Source of the DNA: Geomonas agri | GTDB taxonomy: Bacteria; Desulfobacterota; Desulfuromonadia; Geobacterales; Geobacteraceae | Assembly: GCF_020179605.1 (NCBI RefSeq) | Contig: NZ_JAINZO010000001.1 | Location: forward strand, 2,454,799-2,518,798 | DNA: 64,000 bases | Direction of reading: 5' to 3' | Shown here: positions 54,818 through 62,766 of the stretch, piece after piece | Layout: each line of letters starts with the position of its first letter | Position numbering within the stretch: position 1 is the first letter of the stretch | Program-made: the position numbers and the translations under genes | Notes under the pieces: generated by a model | Told to the model about the DNA's origin: nothing | The model's database searches: none | Seen by the model: only the letters and a program-made list of their open reading frames with translations

Positions 54818-56716
54818 TCAGCCGCCCTTCTTCGTCTCCAACTCCTCCCACCGTCCGTACGCCGCGGCGAGTTCCGCCTCGAGCCTGCCGTAATCGGCGG
54901 TGATGGCGGCTATGCCACCCGCCACCGTGTCGTAGCTGGCAGGATCCCCCAAGAGTTCCTGCACCCGGGCGAATTCCTGCTCCAGCACCTCGATGCTCCC
55001 CTCCAGCTTTTCCAACTCGATGCGCTCGGCGTAGGTGAGCCCCTTCTTGGGCTTCTCCACCTTGGCCGCCTGGGCCTCCTTCTTCTCGACCCGCTGTGCG
55101 GCCGCCTCAACACGGGCCGCCTCCTTGCGCTCCCGGTAGTTGGTGTAGTTCCCCTCGTAGAAGACCACCTTGCCATCACCTTCGAAGGCCAACACGCCGG
55201 TCGCCACCTTGTCCAGGAAGAAGCGGTCATGGGTTACCATGAGGACGCAGCCGGGAAAGGCGGAGATCGAGGCGTCCAAAAGCTGCAGGGTCGGGATGTC
55301 TAGATCGTTGGTCGGCTCGTCCAACACCAGCAGGTTGGAATCCTGCAGCATGAGTCTCGCCAGGATAAGCCGGCTCTTCTCGCCGCCGGAGAGACTTCCC
55401 ACCGGGCGTCTGCGGTCCTCGCCGGAGAACAGGAAATCCTCGAGGTAACCGATCTTGTGCCGCTTCTCCCCGTTGGCGGTGGTCACATAGTCCCCTTCGC
55501 CGAAGAAGTCGTAGATAGTCTGGGTGGGATCGAGCACCTCGCGCAGCTGGTCGAAGTAGGAGATCTTGGTCTTCTTGCCGACCACGACCTTCCCCTGGTC
55601 GGGCTCCTCCTCCCCCATGATCATCCGGATCAGGGTGGTCTTGCCGCAGCCGTTGGGGCCGATCACGCCGATGCGGTCCCCGCGCTTCATACCGAAGCTG
55701 AGACGGTTCACCAGCGTCCGCTCGCCGTACCCCTTGACGACGCCGTCCAGTTCCAGGATGGTCCCGCCCAGCCCCTCCTCGGTGTTGAAGCCGATCTTCA
55801 GGTCGCGGCGCGCCGGGCCGGAGAGGCTCTCTTCCAGGGCGTTGTAGCGGTCGATTCGCGCCTTCTGCTTTGTGGAGCGCGCCGGGGGGCCGCGCCGGAT
55901 CCAGTCAGTCTCGATGCGCAACAGGTTCAAAAGGCGCGAGCGGCGGCTCGCCTCGTTCATGAGCCGTTCTTCCCTCAAGGTAAGATAGGTGGAGTATCCC
56001 CCCTGGTAGGAGATGAGGGCGCCGCGCTCGAGTTCCAGCATCCGGGTCACCACCTGGTCCAGGAAGTAGCGGTCGTGGGTGATCAGCATGACCGCACCGG
56101 GATACGCCTTCAGGTGCTCCTGGAGCCATTGCGTGGTGTCGGCGTCCAGGTGGTTGGTCGGCTCGTCCAGGAGCAGCAACTCCGGCGCCTGCAGCAAGAG
56201 CTTGGCCAGTGCCACGCGGCGTTTGGTGCCGCCGGAAAGGGTGCCAATGATCTGGTTGGGGTCGGGAAGCTGCAGGTGGGTCATCATCTCCAGGACGCGG
56301 TGGTCGGTGTTCCAGCCGCCGTGGTGCTCGATCCAGACCGAGAGTTCCCCCTGGCGGGCGAGCAGCCGGTCCATGTCGGGAGGGTTGGCCGCCATCTTTT
56401 CGGAGAGCTCGTTGAAGCTCGCCATGGCGGCGCGAATGGCGGTGAGGCCGCTCTCGATCTCGGCTGCAACAGTGGCGCTGTCATCGAGCACCGGCTCCTG
56501 GCTCAGGTAGCCCACGGAGGCCCCGCGTTTCATGGCAATGGAGCCACCGTCGCGGTCCTCGGCCCCGGCAAGGATGGTGAGCAGCGTCGACTTACCGGCG
56601 CCGTTGGCACCGATCAACCCCACCCGCTCGTCCTCCCCCACCGCGAAGGTAACGCCGTCCATCAAAACACGCGGGCCAAAGCTCTTGGAAAGCCCGGTGA
56701 TATCTACAACGTTCAT
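54818..56716 (-). CDS. uup: ABC-F family ATPase Uup
   Basis: A 632-residue protein with two ABC cassettes (Walker A GANGAGKST and GPNGCGKTT; signatures LSGGTKRRVALAK and LSGGEKSRLILAR; both DEPTN.LD), and a C-terminal coiled-coil domain (~540-632). That arrangement is typical of Uup, which suppresses precise transposon excision and acts on the ribosome or on branched DNA. GGAG lies before the ATG at 56716. Unlike the YbiT-like gene at 42848, its motifs are all canonical. Confidence 0.95.
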   Translation of the reverse strand: MNVVDITGLSKSFGPRVLMDGVTFAVGEDERVGLIGANGAGKSTLLTILAGAEDRDGGSIAMKRGASVGYLSQEPVLDDSATVAAEIESGLTAIRAAMASFNELSEKMAANPPDMDRLLARQGELSVWIEHHGGWNTDHRVLEMMTHLQLPDPNQIIGTLSGGTKRRVALAKLLLQAPELLLLDEPTNHLDADTTQWLQEHLKAYPGAVMLITHDRYFLDQVVTRMLELERGALISYQGGYSTYLTLREERLMNEASRRSRLLNLLRIETDWIRRGPPARSTKQKARIDRYNALEESLSGPARRDLKIGFNTEEGLGGTILELDGVVKGYGERTLVNRLSFGMKRGDRIGVIGPNGCGKTTLIRMIMGEEEPDQGKVVVGKKTKISYFDQLREVLDPTQTIYDFFGEGDYVTTANGEKRHKIGYLEDFLFSGEDRRRPVGSLSGGEKSRLILARLMLQDSNLLVLDEPTNDLDIPTLQLLDASISAFPGCVLMVTHDRFFLDKVATGVLAFEGDGKVVFYEGNYTNYRERKEAARVEAAAQRVEKKEAQAAKVEKPKKGLTYAERIELEKLEGSIEVLEQEFARVQELLGDPASYDTVAGGIAAITADYGRLEAELAAAYGRWEELETKKGG

Positions 56717-56793
56717 AAAATCTCCAACAAATTCCTTAGTAGGCGGTGATCTAGGTTGGCGTCGATGCCGACGATCGCCACAGGCGTCTACAA

Positions 56794-56818
56794 TCCCCTC
56801 TCCTTTCGGGAGAGGGGA
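56794..56818. repeat. GC-rich intergenic hairpin
   Basis: TCCCCTCTCC and GGAGAGGGGA around a 5-base loop. It lies between the LEA2-type lipoprotein gene and uup and belongs to the short hairpin family. Confidence 0.6.
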
Positions 56819-56845
56819 CCAGCGGAAGATTCATCTGTAATGTGG

Positions 56846-57340
56846 TTAGAATTTGAAAAAGTCGGCGAGCTTGCCGAAGATGGCAGCCGGACGGTACTTC
56901 TTGGGAATGGCGTAGGTGCCGTTTTTCTTGACCGGCACGGTCATCTGTCCCACCGGGGTATCCAGGTCGAGGCCGGCCACCAGTTGGTACGGGATCTTGT
57001 CCGGGTCCGGCTTGCGCTTCAGGATTTCCAGCAGGTCGGCATAGGTGATGCGGATCGGGATGCGGACGTCGGTCTCCTCGTTAGCGGGGAAATTGACCTC
57101 TTCCCGCGCGCCCCCCTTGGCCAGCGGCAGAGCCATGATCTTGATGTCATAGCTGTACCCCTGCAGCTTGACGTCGAAGCTGTTAGTGTTCTGCACCCGC
57201 AAGTAGAGTTCCATTCCCGCGCCGGTCGGATCGACCGAGACCACGTTCAGGTCCTGAACGGTAACCACCGGGGCGTTGACCAGTTTGCTGCACCCGGAAA
57301 AAAGGACGACGACCAACAAAAGGGCAAACAGTTTTCTCAC
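56846..57340 (-). CDS. LEA type 2 (WHy domain) lipoprotein
   Basis: A 164-residue lipoprotein. The signal has a hydrophobic core LFALLLVVVL and lipobox LFSGC. One LEA2/WHy beta-sandwich domain follows (VTVQDLNVVSVDPTGAGMEL, LRVQNTNSFDVKLQGYSYDI). The domain is known from desiccation-related proteins and bacterial envelope proteins. The start is GTG at 57340, with AGGAG six bases upstream; the longer open frame to 57427 has no such site. Confidence 0.85.
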   Translation of the reverse strand: MRKLFALLLVVVLFSGCSKLVNAPVVTVQDLNVVSVDPTGAGMELYLRVQNTNSFDVKLQGYSYDIKIMALPLAKGGAREEVNFPANEETDVRIPIRITYADLLEILKRKPDPDKIPYQLVAGLDLDTPVGQMTVPVKKNGTYAIPKKYRPAAIFGKLADFFKF

Positions 57341-57385
57341 AACAGACTCCTGAAAAAGCGGTAGCCCGGAAACAAAGCGGGCGGG

Positions 57386-57413
57386 TCCCCGAAAGAACCC
57401 GCCCACTATAGCA
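57386..57413 (-). terminator. Hairpin terminator after the transglycosylase-like gene
   Basis: GGGCGGGT and ACCCGCCC pair with a GA-rich loop. On the minus strand the sequence then runs GCTTTGTTT. It lies between two lipoprotein genes. Confidence 0.6.
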
Positions 57414-57439
57414 CAACCAAACATCAAACAGCAAAAGGA

Positions 57440-58132
57440 CTATCGGTTGACTGCCACCTGCTGCATCAGCATGCCCCTTTGCATCTCCCGCAGTATCTCC
57501 GTCCTGAAGCGCTTGCGGATCTTGTCGTAGGCCCTGGCCGCCGGCCCGGTGCCACAGTAGAGCCTCTTGGCGCGGCCCATGTTCCCCTTGGCCATGTCCA
57601 GCTTCTCGTGCAGTTCCTTCACGGCCGCTTCCGCGCACTTCTCGTCGTCCCACATGTCCTGCGGCGTGTAGCCGTGGCTTTCCGCCCGCTCCGGCATCAG
57701 CTGCCAGACCCCCAGGGCACCCTTGGGGGATACCGCTCTCGATGAGAGTTTGTGTCCGCCTGTTTCCGCCAGAGCTATCTCAGCCAGGTCCAGCGGCGTG
57801 AATTTGGTTCCTTCCGTCTTTTCATAGCAGATTTCAGCGAGCCACTTGGCCCGGGCCGGTGTAGTCCGGCGGGCAAACGTGGCGTAGATGGCCGGAACCA
57901 GCTTCTTCCTCCCGTCCAGTTCTGCCGCTCTGGGCAGATCCATCTGCACAGCGGGGGCCGAGGCGGGCGATTTCTCACCCTGCTTCTCGCTCCCCTCTGC
58001 CCAGGTCAGCAGCGCCCGGTCCGACTCCGACACCGAGGGAGTCACCGGTACCTGCGCCTGCTGCAGGTGGGACTGGTCGCACGATGCCGTCATCATGAGC
58101 AACGCGACCAGCAATGCAAGTTTTCGTTTCAT
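57440..58132 (-). CDS. SLT-type lytic transglycosylase-like lipoprotein
   Basis: A 230-residue lipoprotein (lipobox MTASC, Cys18). A linker is followed by a transglycosylase SLT-like domain: ALAETGGHKLSSRAVSPKGALGVWQLMP, with the likely catalytic Glu in AETGG and the GALGVWQLMP pattern, then YCGTGPAARAY. It probably cleaves peptidoglycan glycan strands from the outer-membrane side. No good ribosome site is seen before ATG 58132. Confidence 0.8.
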   Translation of the reverse strand: MKRKLALLVALLMMTASCDQSHLQQAQVPVTPSVSESDRALLTWAEGSEKQGEKSPASAPAVQMDLPRAAELDGRKKLVPAIYATFARRTTPARAKWLAEICYEKTEGTKFTPLDLAEIALAETGGHKLSSRAVSPKGALGVWQLMPERAESHGYTPQDMWDDEKCAEAAVKELHEKLDMAKGNMGRAKRLYCGTGPAARAYDKIRKRFRTEILREMQRGMLMQQVAVNR

Positions 58133-58312
58133 AAATTGTTGAATGGCTTTTGCCGGCTTTAGGTAGAGATACTAAATGTCGGTAGTGAAGCCCGCGCCAA
58201 TCATCTCCTTTCATTAGAATCACATTGGCTCGTTGCCAATCTGAGGTTATTAGTGTAATCAAATCCGACTAACATTGCAAGCCACACATTAGATTTATGC
58301 AATCATACCGAA

Positions 58313-58345
58313 TAAAAAGGGAGCCCCGCCCAGCGGAGCTCCCCC
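58313..58345 (-). terminator. Intrinsic terminator after trpB
   Basis: On the minus strand, GGGAGCTCCG and GGGGCTCCC form an imperfect stem followed by TTTTTATT. The rest of the gap to 58132 holds no recognisable feature. Confidence 0.8.
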
Positions 58346-58368
58346 ACTAAAGCCTCGAATTTTCTATA

Positions 58369-59559
58369 TTAAAGCTGCACCCCCATAACATCAGCCACGG
58401 TATGGATGTCCTTGTCGCCCCTGCCCGACAGACAGACGACGATGCTCTCATTGGCGGAAAGTGTCGGAGCCAGACGCAGTGCGTGGGCGACTGCGTGGGA
58501 AGACTCCAGTGCGGGGATGATCCCCTCTTCGCGGGTCAGCACCTGGAATGCGTCCAGGGCCTCGTCATCGGTGACGGAGACGTAGCTGGCCCGTCCAATC
58601 TCCTTCAGGTACGAGTGCTCCGGTCCCACGCCCGGGTAGTCCAGTCCAGCCGAAATGGAATGGGCATGGGCGATCTGACCGAATTCGTCCTGCAGGAGGT
58701 ACGTTTTGTTGCCGTGCAGCACCCCGACGCTGCCGGCGGAAAGCGGTGCGGCGTGCTTGCCGCTGTCGATGCCGTAGCCGGCGGCTTCGACGCCGATCAT
58801 CTGCACCGACTCGTCGTTGACGAAGGGGTGGAACAGCCCGATGGCGTTGCTGCCTCCCCCTACCGCCGCGATCAGGTAATCCGGAAGCCTCCCCTCGGCC
58901 TCAAGGTGCTGTGCCCTCGCCTCCTGGCCGATGATGGCCTGGAAGTCGCGCACCATCACCGGGTAGGGATGGGGGCCGGCGACGGTGCCGATGATGTAGA
59001 AGGTATCCTCTACGTTGGTTACCCACTGGCGCATCGCCTCGTTCATGGCGTCCTTCAGGGTCGCGGTGCCTGAGCTTACCGGGTTGACCTTGGCGCCCAG
59101 AAGCTTCATCCGGAACACGTTCAAGGATTGGCGGCGGATATCCTCCTCGCCCATGAACACCTCGCACTCCATGCCGAAGAGCGCCGCGACGGTCGCGGTC
59201 GCCACGCCGTGCTGGCCGGCACCGGTTTCGGCGATCACCTTGTTCTTGCCCATGCGCTTGGCCAAAAGGGCCTGGCCGATGGTGTTGTTCACCTTGTGCG
59301 CGCCGGTGTGGTTCAGGTCCTCGCGCTTCAGATAGATCTTGGCGCCCCCCATTTTGCGGCTCAGTTTTTCGGCAAAATAGAGCGGGTTGGGGCGGCCGAC
59401 GTACTGGCGCAGGTAGTAGGCGAACTCCTCCTGGAACCCCTTTTCGTTGCGAAAATGGTTGTACGCTTGCTCGAGTTCGAGCAGCGCCGGCATGAGCGTT
59501 TCCGACACGTATCTGCCGCCGAAACGTCCGAAGTGACCACTGTTGTCAGGCGTGTCCAA
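58369..59559 (-). CDS. trpB: Tryptophan synthase beta chain
   Basis: A 396-residue PLP enzyme that joins indole and serine. It has the PLP lysine in [10 protein letters not shown], the phosphate loop VGGGSNAIG, and the start region [21 protein letters not shown]. The start is TTG at 59559 with CGGAGG five bases upstream. It ends at its own terminator and no trpA follows, so the alpha subunit gene must be elsewhere. Confidence 0.97.
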   Translation of the reverse strand: MDTPDNSGHFGRFGGRYVSETLMPALLELEQAYNHFRNEKGFQEEFAYYLRQYVGRPNPLYFAEKLSRKMGGAKIYLKREDLNHTGAHKVNNTIGQALLAKRMGKNKVIAETGAGQHGVATATVAALFGMECEVFMGEEDIRRQSLNVFRMKLLGAKVNPVSSGTATLKDAMNEAMRQWVTNVEDTFYIIGTVAGPHPYPVMVRDFQAIIGQEARAQHLEAEGRLPDYLIAAVGGGSNAIGLFHPFVNDESVQMIGVEAAGYGIDSGKHAAPLSAGSVGVLHGNKTYLLQDEFGQIAHAHSISAGLDYPGVGPEHSYLKEIGRASYVSVTDDEALDAFQVLTREEGIIPALESSHAVAHALRLAPTLSANESIVVCLSGRGDKDIHTVADVMGVQL

Positions 59560-59823
59560 AGCTGCCTCCGGTAGGTGTGTGAGGGGGACAGCATAGACTA
59601 TTTGTCGATAAATTGCAAGCTTACAGAGCCTACCCCCCAGACAACCCCCCGCCGTTACAGGCTTTTAGCCGTTTATCTTTGCCTTATTTTTTGCTTTGAG
59701 CTACAAATATTCCCTGTCCTGGAAGCTCATTTTTGAGCTAAAAATTCGGCTCACCCTGTCCCTTTTTTTCCTGTGACAGAGTCCATTTTTGCTCCCAGAA
59801 AAGCATCCTTTTCGAGGTCACCG
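59560..59823. other. Divergent gap between trpB and trmL
   Basis: These 264 bp hold no gene. The part from 59665 to 59780 is AT-richer than the surroundings, with CCCTGTCC repeated and GAGCT/AGCTC half-sites (about 59697-59750). No T-box or attenuator pattern for trpB is visible. Confidence 0.4.
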
Positions 59824-60300
59824 ATGTCCTTGCAACAACCGTTTCATATAGTGCTGGTGGAGCCCGAGATTCCACCCAACACCGGCAACATTGCCAGGCT
59901 CTGCGGAGCGACCGGAACCATCCTGCACCTGGTCGGCAAACTCGGCTTCTCCACCGACGACCGCTACCTGAAGCGCGCCGGGCTCGACTACTGGAGCGAA
60001 GTCGACATCCGCTACTGGGACGATCTCGACGCCTTGAAGCACGCCTTCCCCGACGGGCGCTTCGTCTATACCAGTAAGAAGGCCCCGCAAAGCTACCTCC
60101 AGTTCGGGTTCCTGCCCGGCGACTTCATCGTTTTCGGCAAGGAGACCAAGGGGCTCCCCGAGGACCTCATCGAGGCGAACCTGCAGACCGCGGTGCGTAT
60201 CCCGATCATCGGCAAGGTGCGCAGCCTGAACCTGTCCACCTCGGCGGGCATCGTGCTCTACGAGGCGCTGCGTCAGACCGGCGCCCTGGAGGGGGCGTAG
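59824..60300 (+). CDS. trmL: tRNA (cytidine/uridine-2'-O-)-methyltransferase TrmL
   Basis: A 158-residue SPOUT methyltransferase that modifies the wobble base ribose of tRNA-Leu. It has the N-terminal VLVEPEIPPNTGNIARLC, the knot motif FGKETKGLPEDL, and the C-terminal SLNLSTSAGIVLYEALRQ. ATG 59824 follows GAGGTCACCG; an ORF upstream to 59773 is not needed. Confidence 0.95.
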   Translation: MSLQQPFHIVLVEPEIPPNTGNIARLCGATGTILHLVGKLGFSTDDRYLKRAGLDYWSEVDIRYWDDLDALKHAFPDGRFVYTSKKAPQSYLQFGFLPGDFIVFGKETKGLPEDLIEANLQTAVRIPIIGKVRSLNLSTSAGIVLYEALRQTGALEGA

Positions 60301-60311
60301 GCATCCTATCA

Positions 60312-60347
60312 GTTTCCCCTCCCTTGCGCGAAGGCGGGAAGGGAAAC
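60312..60347. repeat. Imperfect hairpin between trmL and the cupin gene
   Basis: GTTTCCCCTCCC and GGGAAGGGAAAC pair with one mismatch around a 12-base loop. The cupin ribosome site follows immediately. Confidence 0.5.
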
Positions 60348-60360
60348 AAAAGGAGAAGAA

Positions 60361-60684
60361 ATGTTCGAGAAGAGAAGCAACGAGGGATACCAGCAGGTAC
60401 TGCCGGGGATCCGCCAGAAAACCCTGGTGCACGGCGAGAAGACGCTGATGGTGGAATTCCTCCTGGAAAAGGCGGCGCTGCTTCCATTGCACAGCCACCC
60501 GCACGAACAGACCGGGTACCTGGTAAGCGGCCGGATCAGGCTTAGCATCGACGGGAACAAACACGAGGTACTGCCGGGGGACAGCTGGTGCATCGCGGGA
60601 GGGGCCCAGCACAACGCCGAGATACTGGAGGACTCCGTGGCCATCGAGGTGTTCTCGCCGGTGCGCGAGGATTATCTTCCCTAG
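60361..60684 (+). CDS. Cupin domain protein
   Basis: A 107-residue single cupin barrel with the metal-binding motif HSHPHEQTGYLVSG and the second motif PGDSWCIAGGAQHNAE. Such small cupins can be dioxygenases, isomerases or sensors, and the substrate is not evident. AAGGAGAA precedes the ATG. Confidence 0.9.
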   Translation: MFEKRSNEGYQQVLPGIRQKTLVHGEKTLMVEFLLEKAALLPLHSHPHEQTGYLVSGRIRLSIDGNKHEVLPGDSWCIAGGAQHNAEILEDSVAIEVFSPVREDYLP

Positions 60685-60685
60685 A

Positions 60686-61270
60686 TCAGTTGAAGTTGTA
60701 GATAACGAAACCAAAACTCACGGCGGTGACTGCGAAGGCGATCAGCGCCAGCAGGCCGTCGCGCGAGATGAGGGCAAGGCCGAAAGCGGACAGGGCCAGG
60801 CCCGCGCCATGCGCGGAAAACGGAACCAGCTCCATCATCGGCATTACGATGGCGATGGCAGCGCACACAAACGATATCAGGTAGATACTTCCTCCCTTGA
60901 TCAGCACTGGCAGGCGGGGCTGCAACCAGCGGTCGATGAAGCGCGCCACAGGGCGCAGCCACCGGATTGCCTTCTGCACATGGTCTTTGCCTAGCGAGCG
61001 CCGCAGCAGCCACTTAGGGAGCCAGAAATGATCCCGGCGGAAAAATAGCTGCGCCGCGATCAGCAGTATAAGGAGCCCTGTCCCCGTCGGCACCCCCGGC
61101 ATGCCGCTCAACGGCGACGCGGCGATGACCCCCACCATGAGCAGCAGCGGTCCGAAGGAGCGGTTGCCCACGGATTCCACAATTTCTCCCAAAGAGACAC
61201 GCCCCTGGTCGTCTCCAGAATCGTGGATTCGATCGAGCATCTCCTGAAGAGTCGTAATCTCTTGCGTCAT
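60686..61270 (-). CDS. exoD: ExoD family membrane protein
   Basis: A 194-residue protein with a short cytoplasmic N-terminus (TLQEMLDRI, GRVSLGEIVESVGNRSFGPLLL) and about four hydrophobic segments. The N-terminal motif is that of the ExoD family, named from rhizobial exopolysaccharide mutants; its function is unknown. ATG 61270 has GAGG six bases upstream. It is convergent with the cupin gene, one base apart. Confidence 0.92.
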   Translation of the reverse strand: MTQEITTLQEMLDRIHDSGDDQGRVSLGEIVESVGNRSFGPLLLMVGVIAASPLSGMPGVPTGTGLLILLIAAQLFFRRDHFWLPKWLLRRSLGKDHVQKAIRWLRPVARFIDRWLQPRLPVLIKGGSIYLISFVCAAIAIVMPMMELVPFSAHGAGLALSAFGLALISRDGLLALIAFAVTAVSFGFVIYNFN

Positions 61271-61416
61271 GCAGGGCCTCACAGGTGCCGCCGTAAAGCA
61301 CACCCACGCTCCTCAGCGACACCAACGAAGATTACTTTGGCATATGTTAATGTCAAGAATACTGCCCTACCCCAAAATCCGTATACATATCAAGTAAATA
61401 TAATCTATCCAGCGCC

Positions 61417-61444
61417 TTGACTGGGACCGCTGCCTCGTTATATT
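61417..61444 (+). promoter_or_regulatory. Promoter of the rubrerythrin gene
   Basis: TTGACT (61417-61422), 16 bp, TATATT (61439-61444), about 34 bp before the start codon. The 90 bp upstream are AT-rich for this genome, with a further TATAAT at 61399. Confidence 0.6.
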
Positions 61445-61477
61445 AAGCTGCACATTTTCAATAATGAGGAGGAAGAG

Positions 61478-61978
61478 ATGTCGACCAAGGAGAATCTTGC
61501 CGAGGCGTTTGCCGGAGAGAGTCAAGCCAACCGTAAATATCTTGCTTTTGCCAAGAAGGCCGAAGCGGAGGGGCTGCCGCAGGTAGCCAAGCTGTTCCGC
61601 GCGGCGGCACACGCCGAAACCGTGCATGCCCATGCGCACCTGCGCGCCATGGACGGGATCAAGAGCACCGTCGAAAACCTCAAAGAGGCCATCGAGGGGG
61701 AAGGGTTCGAATTCCAGAAGATGTACCCGCCGTTTCTCGAGCAGGCCAAGCAGGAGGGGCACCGCGCCGCGGAGAACTCCTTTAAGTTCGCCCTCGCGGT
61801 GGAAGAGGTCCATCACGACCTGTACCAGCAGGCCCTGGCGGCGGTGCAAAACGGCGTCGACCTCGCCGACCGCCCCGTCTACGTCTGCGAAGTCTGCGGC
61901 AACACCGTGTACGACGAAGCCCCCGACAAGTGCGCGGTCTGTCTCGTCCCCAAAGACAAGTTCACCAGGATCGCCTAA
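61478..61978 (+). CDS. Rubrerythrin
   Basis: A 166-residue peroxide-reducing protein of anaerobes. The ferritin-like di-iron domain shows E-x-x-H pairs (FAGESQANRKYLAFA, AAAHAETVHAHAHL, ALAVEEVHHDLY). A C-terminal rubredoxin-like iron site is made by CEVCGN and CAVCLVPK. GAGGAGGAAG precedes the ATG. Together with desulfoferrodoxin it would complete superoxide and peroxide removal without oxygen release. Confidence 0.96.
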   Translation: MSTKENLAEAFAGESQANRKYLAFAKKAEAEGLPQVAKLFRAAAHAETVHAHAHLRAMDGIKSTVENLKEAIEGEGFEFQKMYPPFLEQAKQEGHRAAENSFKFALAVEEVHHDLYQQALAAVQNGVDLADRPVYVCEVCGNTVYDEAPDKCAVCLVPKDKFTRIA

Positions 61979-61984
61979 AAAGAG

Positions 61985-62013
61985 AGGCGCCGCCAAAATC
62001 GGCGGCGCCTTTT
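61985..62013. terminator. Terminator between rubrerythrin and the alpha/beta hydrolase gene
   Basis: AGGCGCCGCC and GGCGGCGCCT form a perfect 10-bp stem with a 6-base loop, followed by TTT. Confidence 0.8.
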
Positions 62014-62017
62014 AGTT

Positions 62018-62755
62018 TCAAGGGTTCCTGATGTTCACCCGCCCCGGCGTCGCCCAGTCGTTGTGCCCACCTTCGATCTCCCTGAATACCGCACCTGGCC
62101 TGCTCTCCGCAAGGCTCCTGGCGAATCTCTCCGGGATCACCTTGTCCTCCCTGGCGCCGAAGATATCCACCCTGCCCCGATACCCCTTGAGTGCCTCGAT
62201 GTTGTCCCAGTCATCGGGAAGGAGTAGGCGCACCGGCAAAAACCAGTAGTGGTACTGCCCCACCCGGTGCAGCTTGTCGAACGGCACAACCAGCACGATC
62301 TTGTCCGGCGGCGGCTGTACGCCGCCCAAATAGCAGGCAGGGCCGCTGCCAATTGACTCCCCCACCACGCAGACCGGCGTGTCCGGGTACTGCTGCCGCA
62401 GCGACAGGTACCCCTGCCGAGCCGCCAGGTCCAGTGCCTCCTTGGAAGGGGAACCGGGGCGTTGGCCGTAGCCGGGGTACTCAAGGATATAGACACTGTC
62501 GTCTCTGGCGAACGAGGGGAGCGCGTAGGCACGGTCGCTGGCCTGTCCGCCGTTGCCGTGCAGCATGAGCCAGACGTTCCTGGGGCTGGGGACGACCCGC
62601 GCGTAGCCGATCACCTCCCCCTGATCGCGCCAGGGGACCAGCCCGTTGCTGCGATCGTGATGGGTGGGGAAGTACAGCAACTGCCGCTGCCAGGAAGCCC
62701 CGCTCAGCACGAGCGAAACCAGGGCAACAAGTAACAGCAGGCGAAATCGTCCCAT
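62018..62755 (-). CDS. Alpha/beta hydrolase
   Basis: A 245-residue protein with an N-terminal signal or anchor segment (LLLLVALVSLVLSG). An alpha/beta hydrolase core follows: oxyanion region LMLHGNGGQASD, nucleophile Ser in VVGESIGSG, acid in IFGAREDKVIP, and His in EIEGGHNDW. It resembles BEM46/ABHD17-like hydrolases, and the substrate is unknown. It begins 11 bp after the partial kinase's stop. Confidence 0.9.
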   Translation of the reverse strand: MGRFRLLLLVALVSLVLSGASWQRQLLYFPTHHDRSNGLVPWRDQGEVIGYARVVPSPRNVWLMLHGNGGQASDRAYALPSFARDDSVYILEYPGYGQRPGSPSKEALDLAARQGYLSLRQQYPDTPVCVVGESIGSGPACYLGGVQPPPDKIVLVVPFDKLHRVGQYHYWFLPVRLLLPDDWDNIEALKGYRGRVDIFGAREDKVIPERFARSLAESRPGAVFREIEGGHNDWATPGRVNIRNP

Positions 62756-62766
62756 GCCATGTCCCC

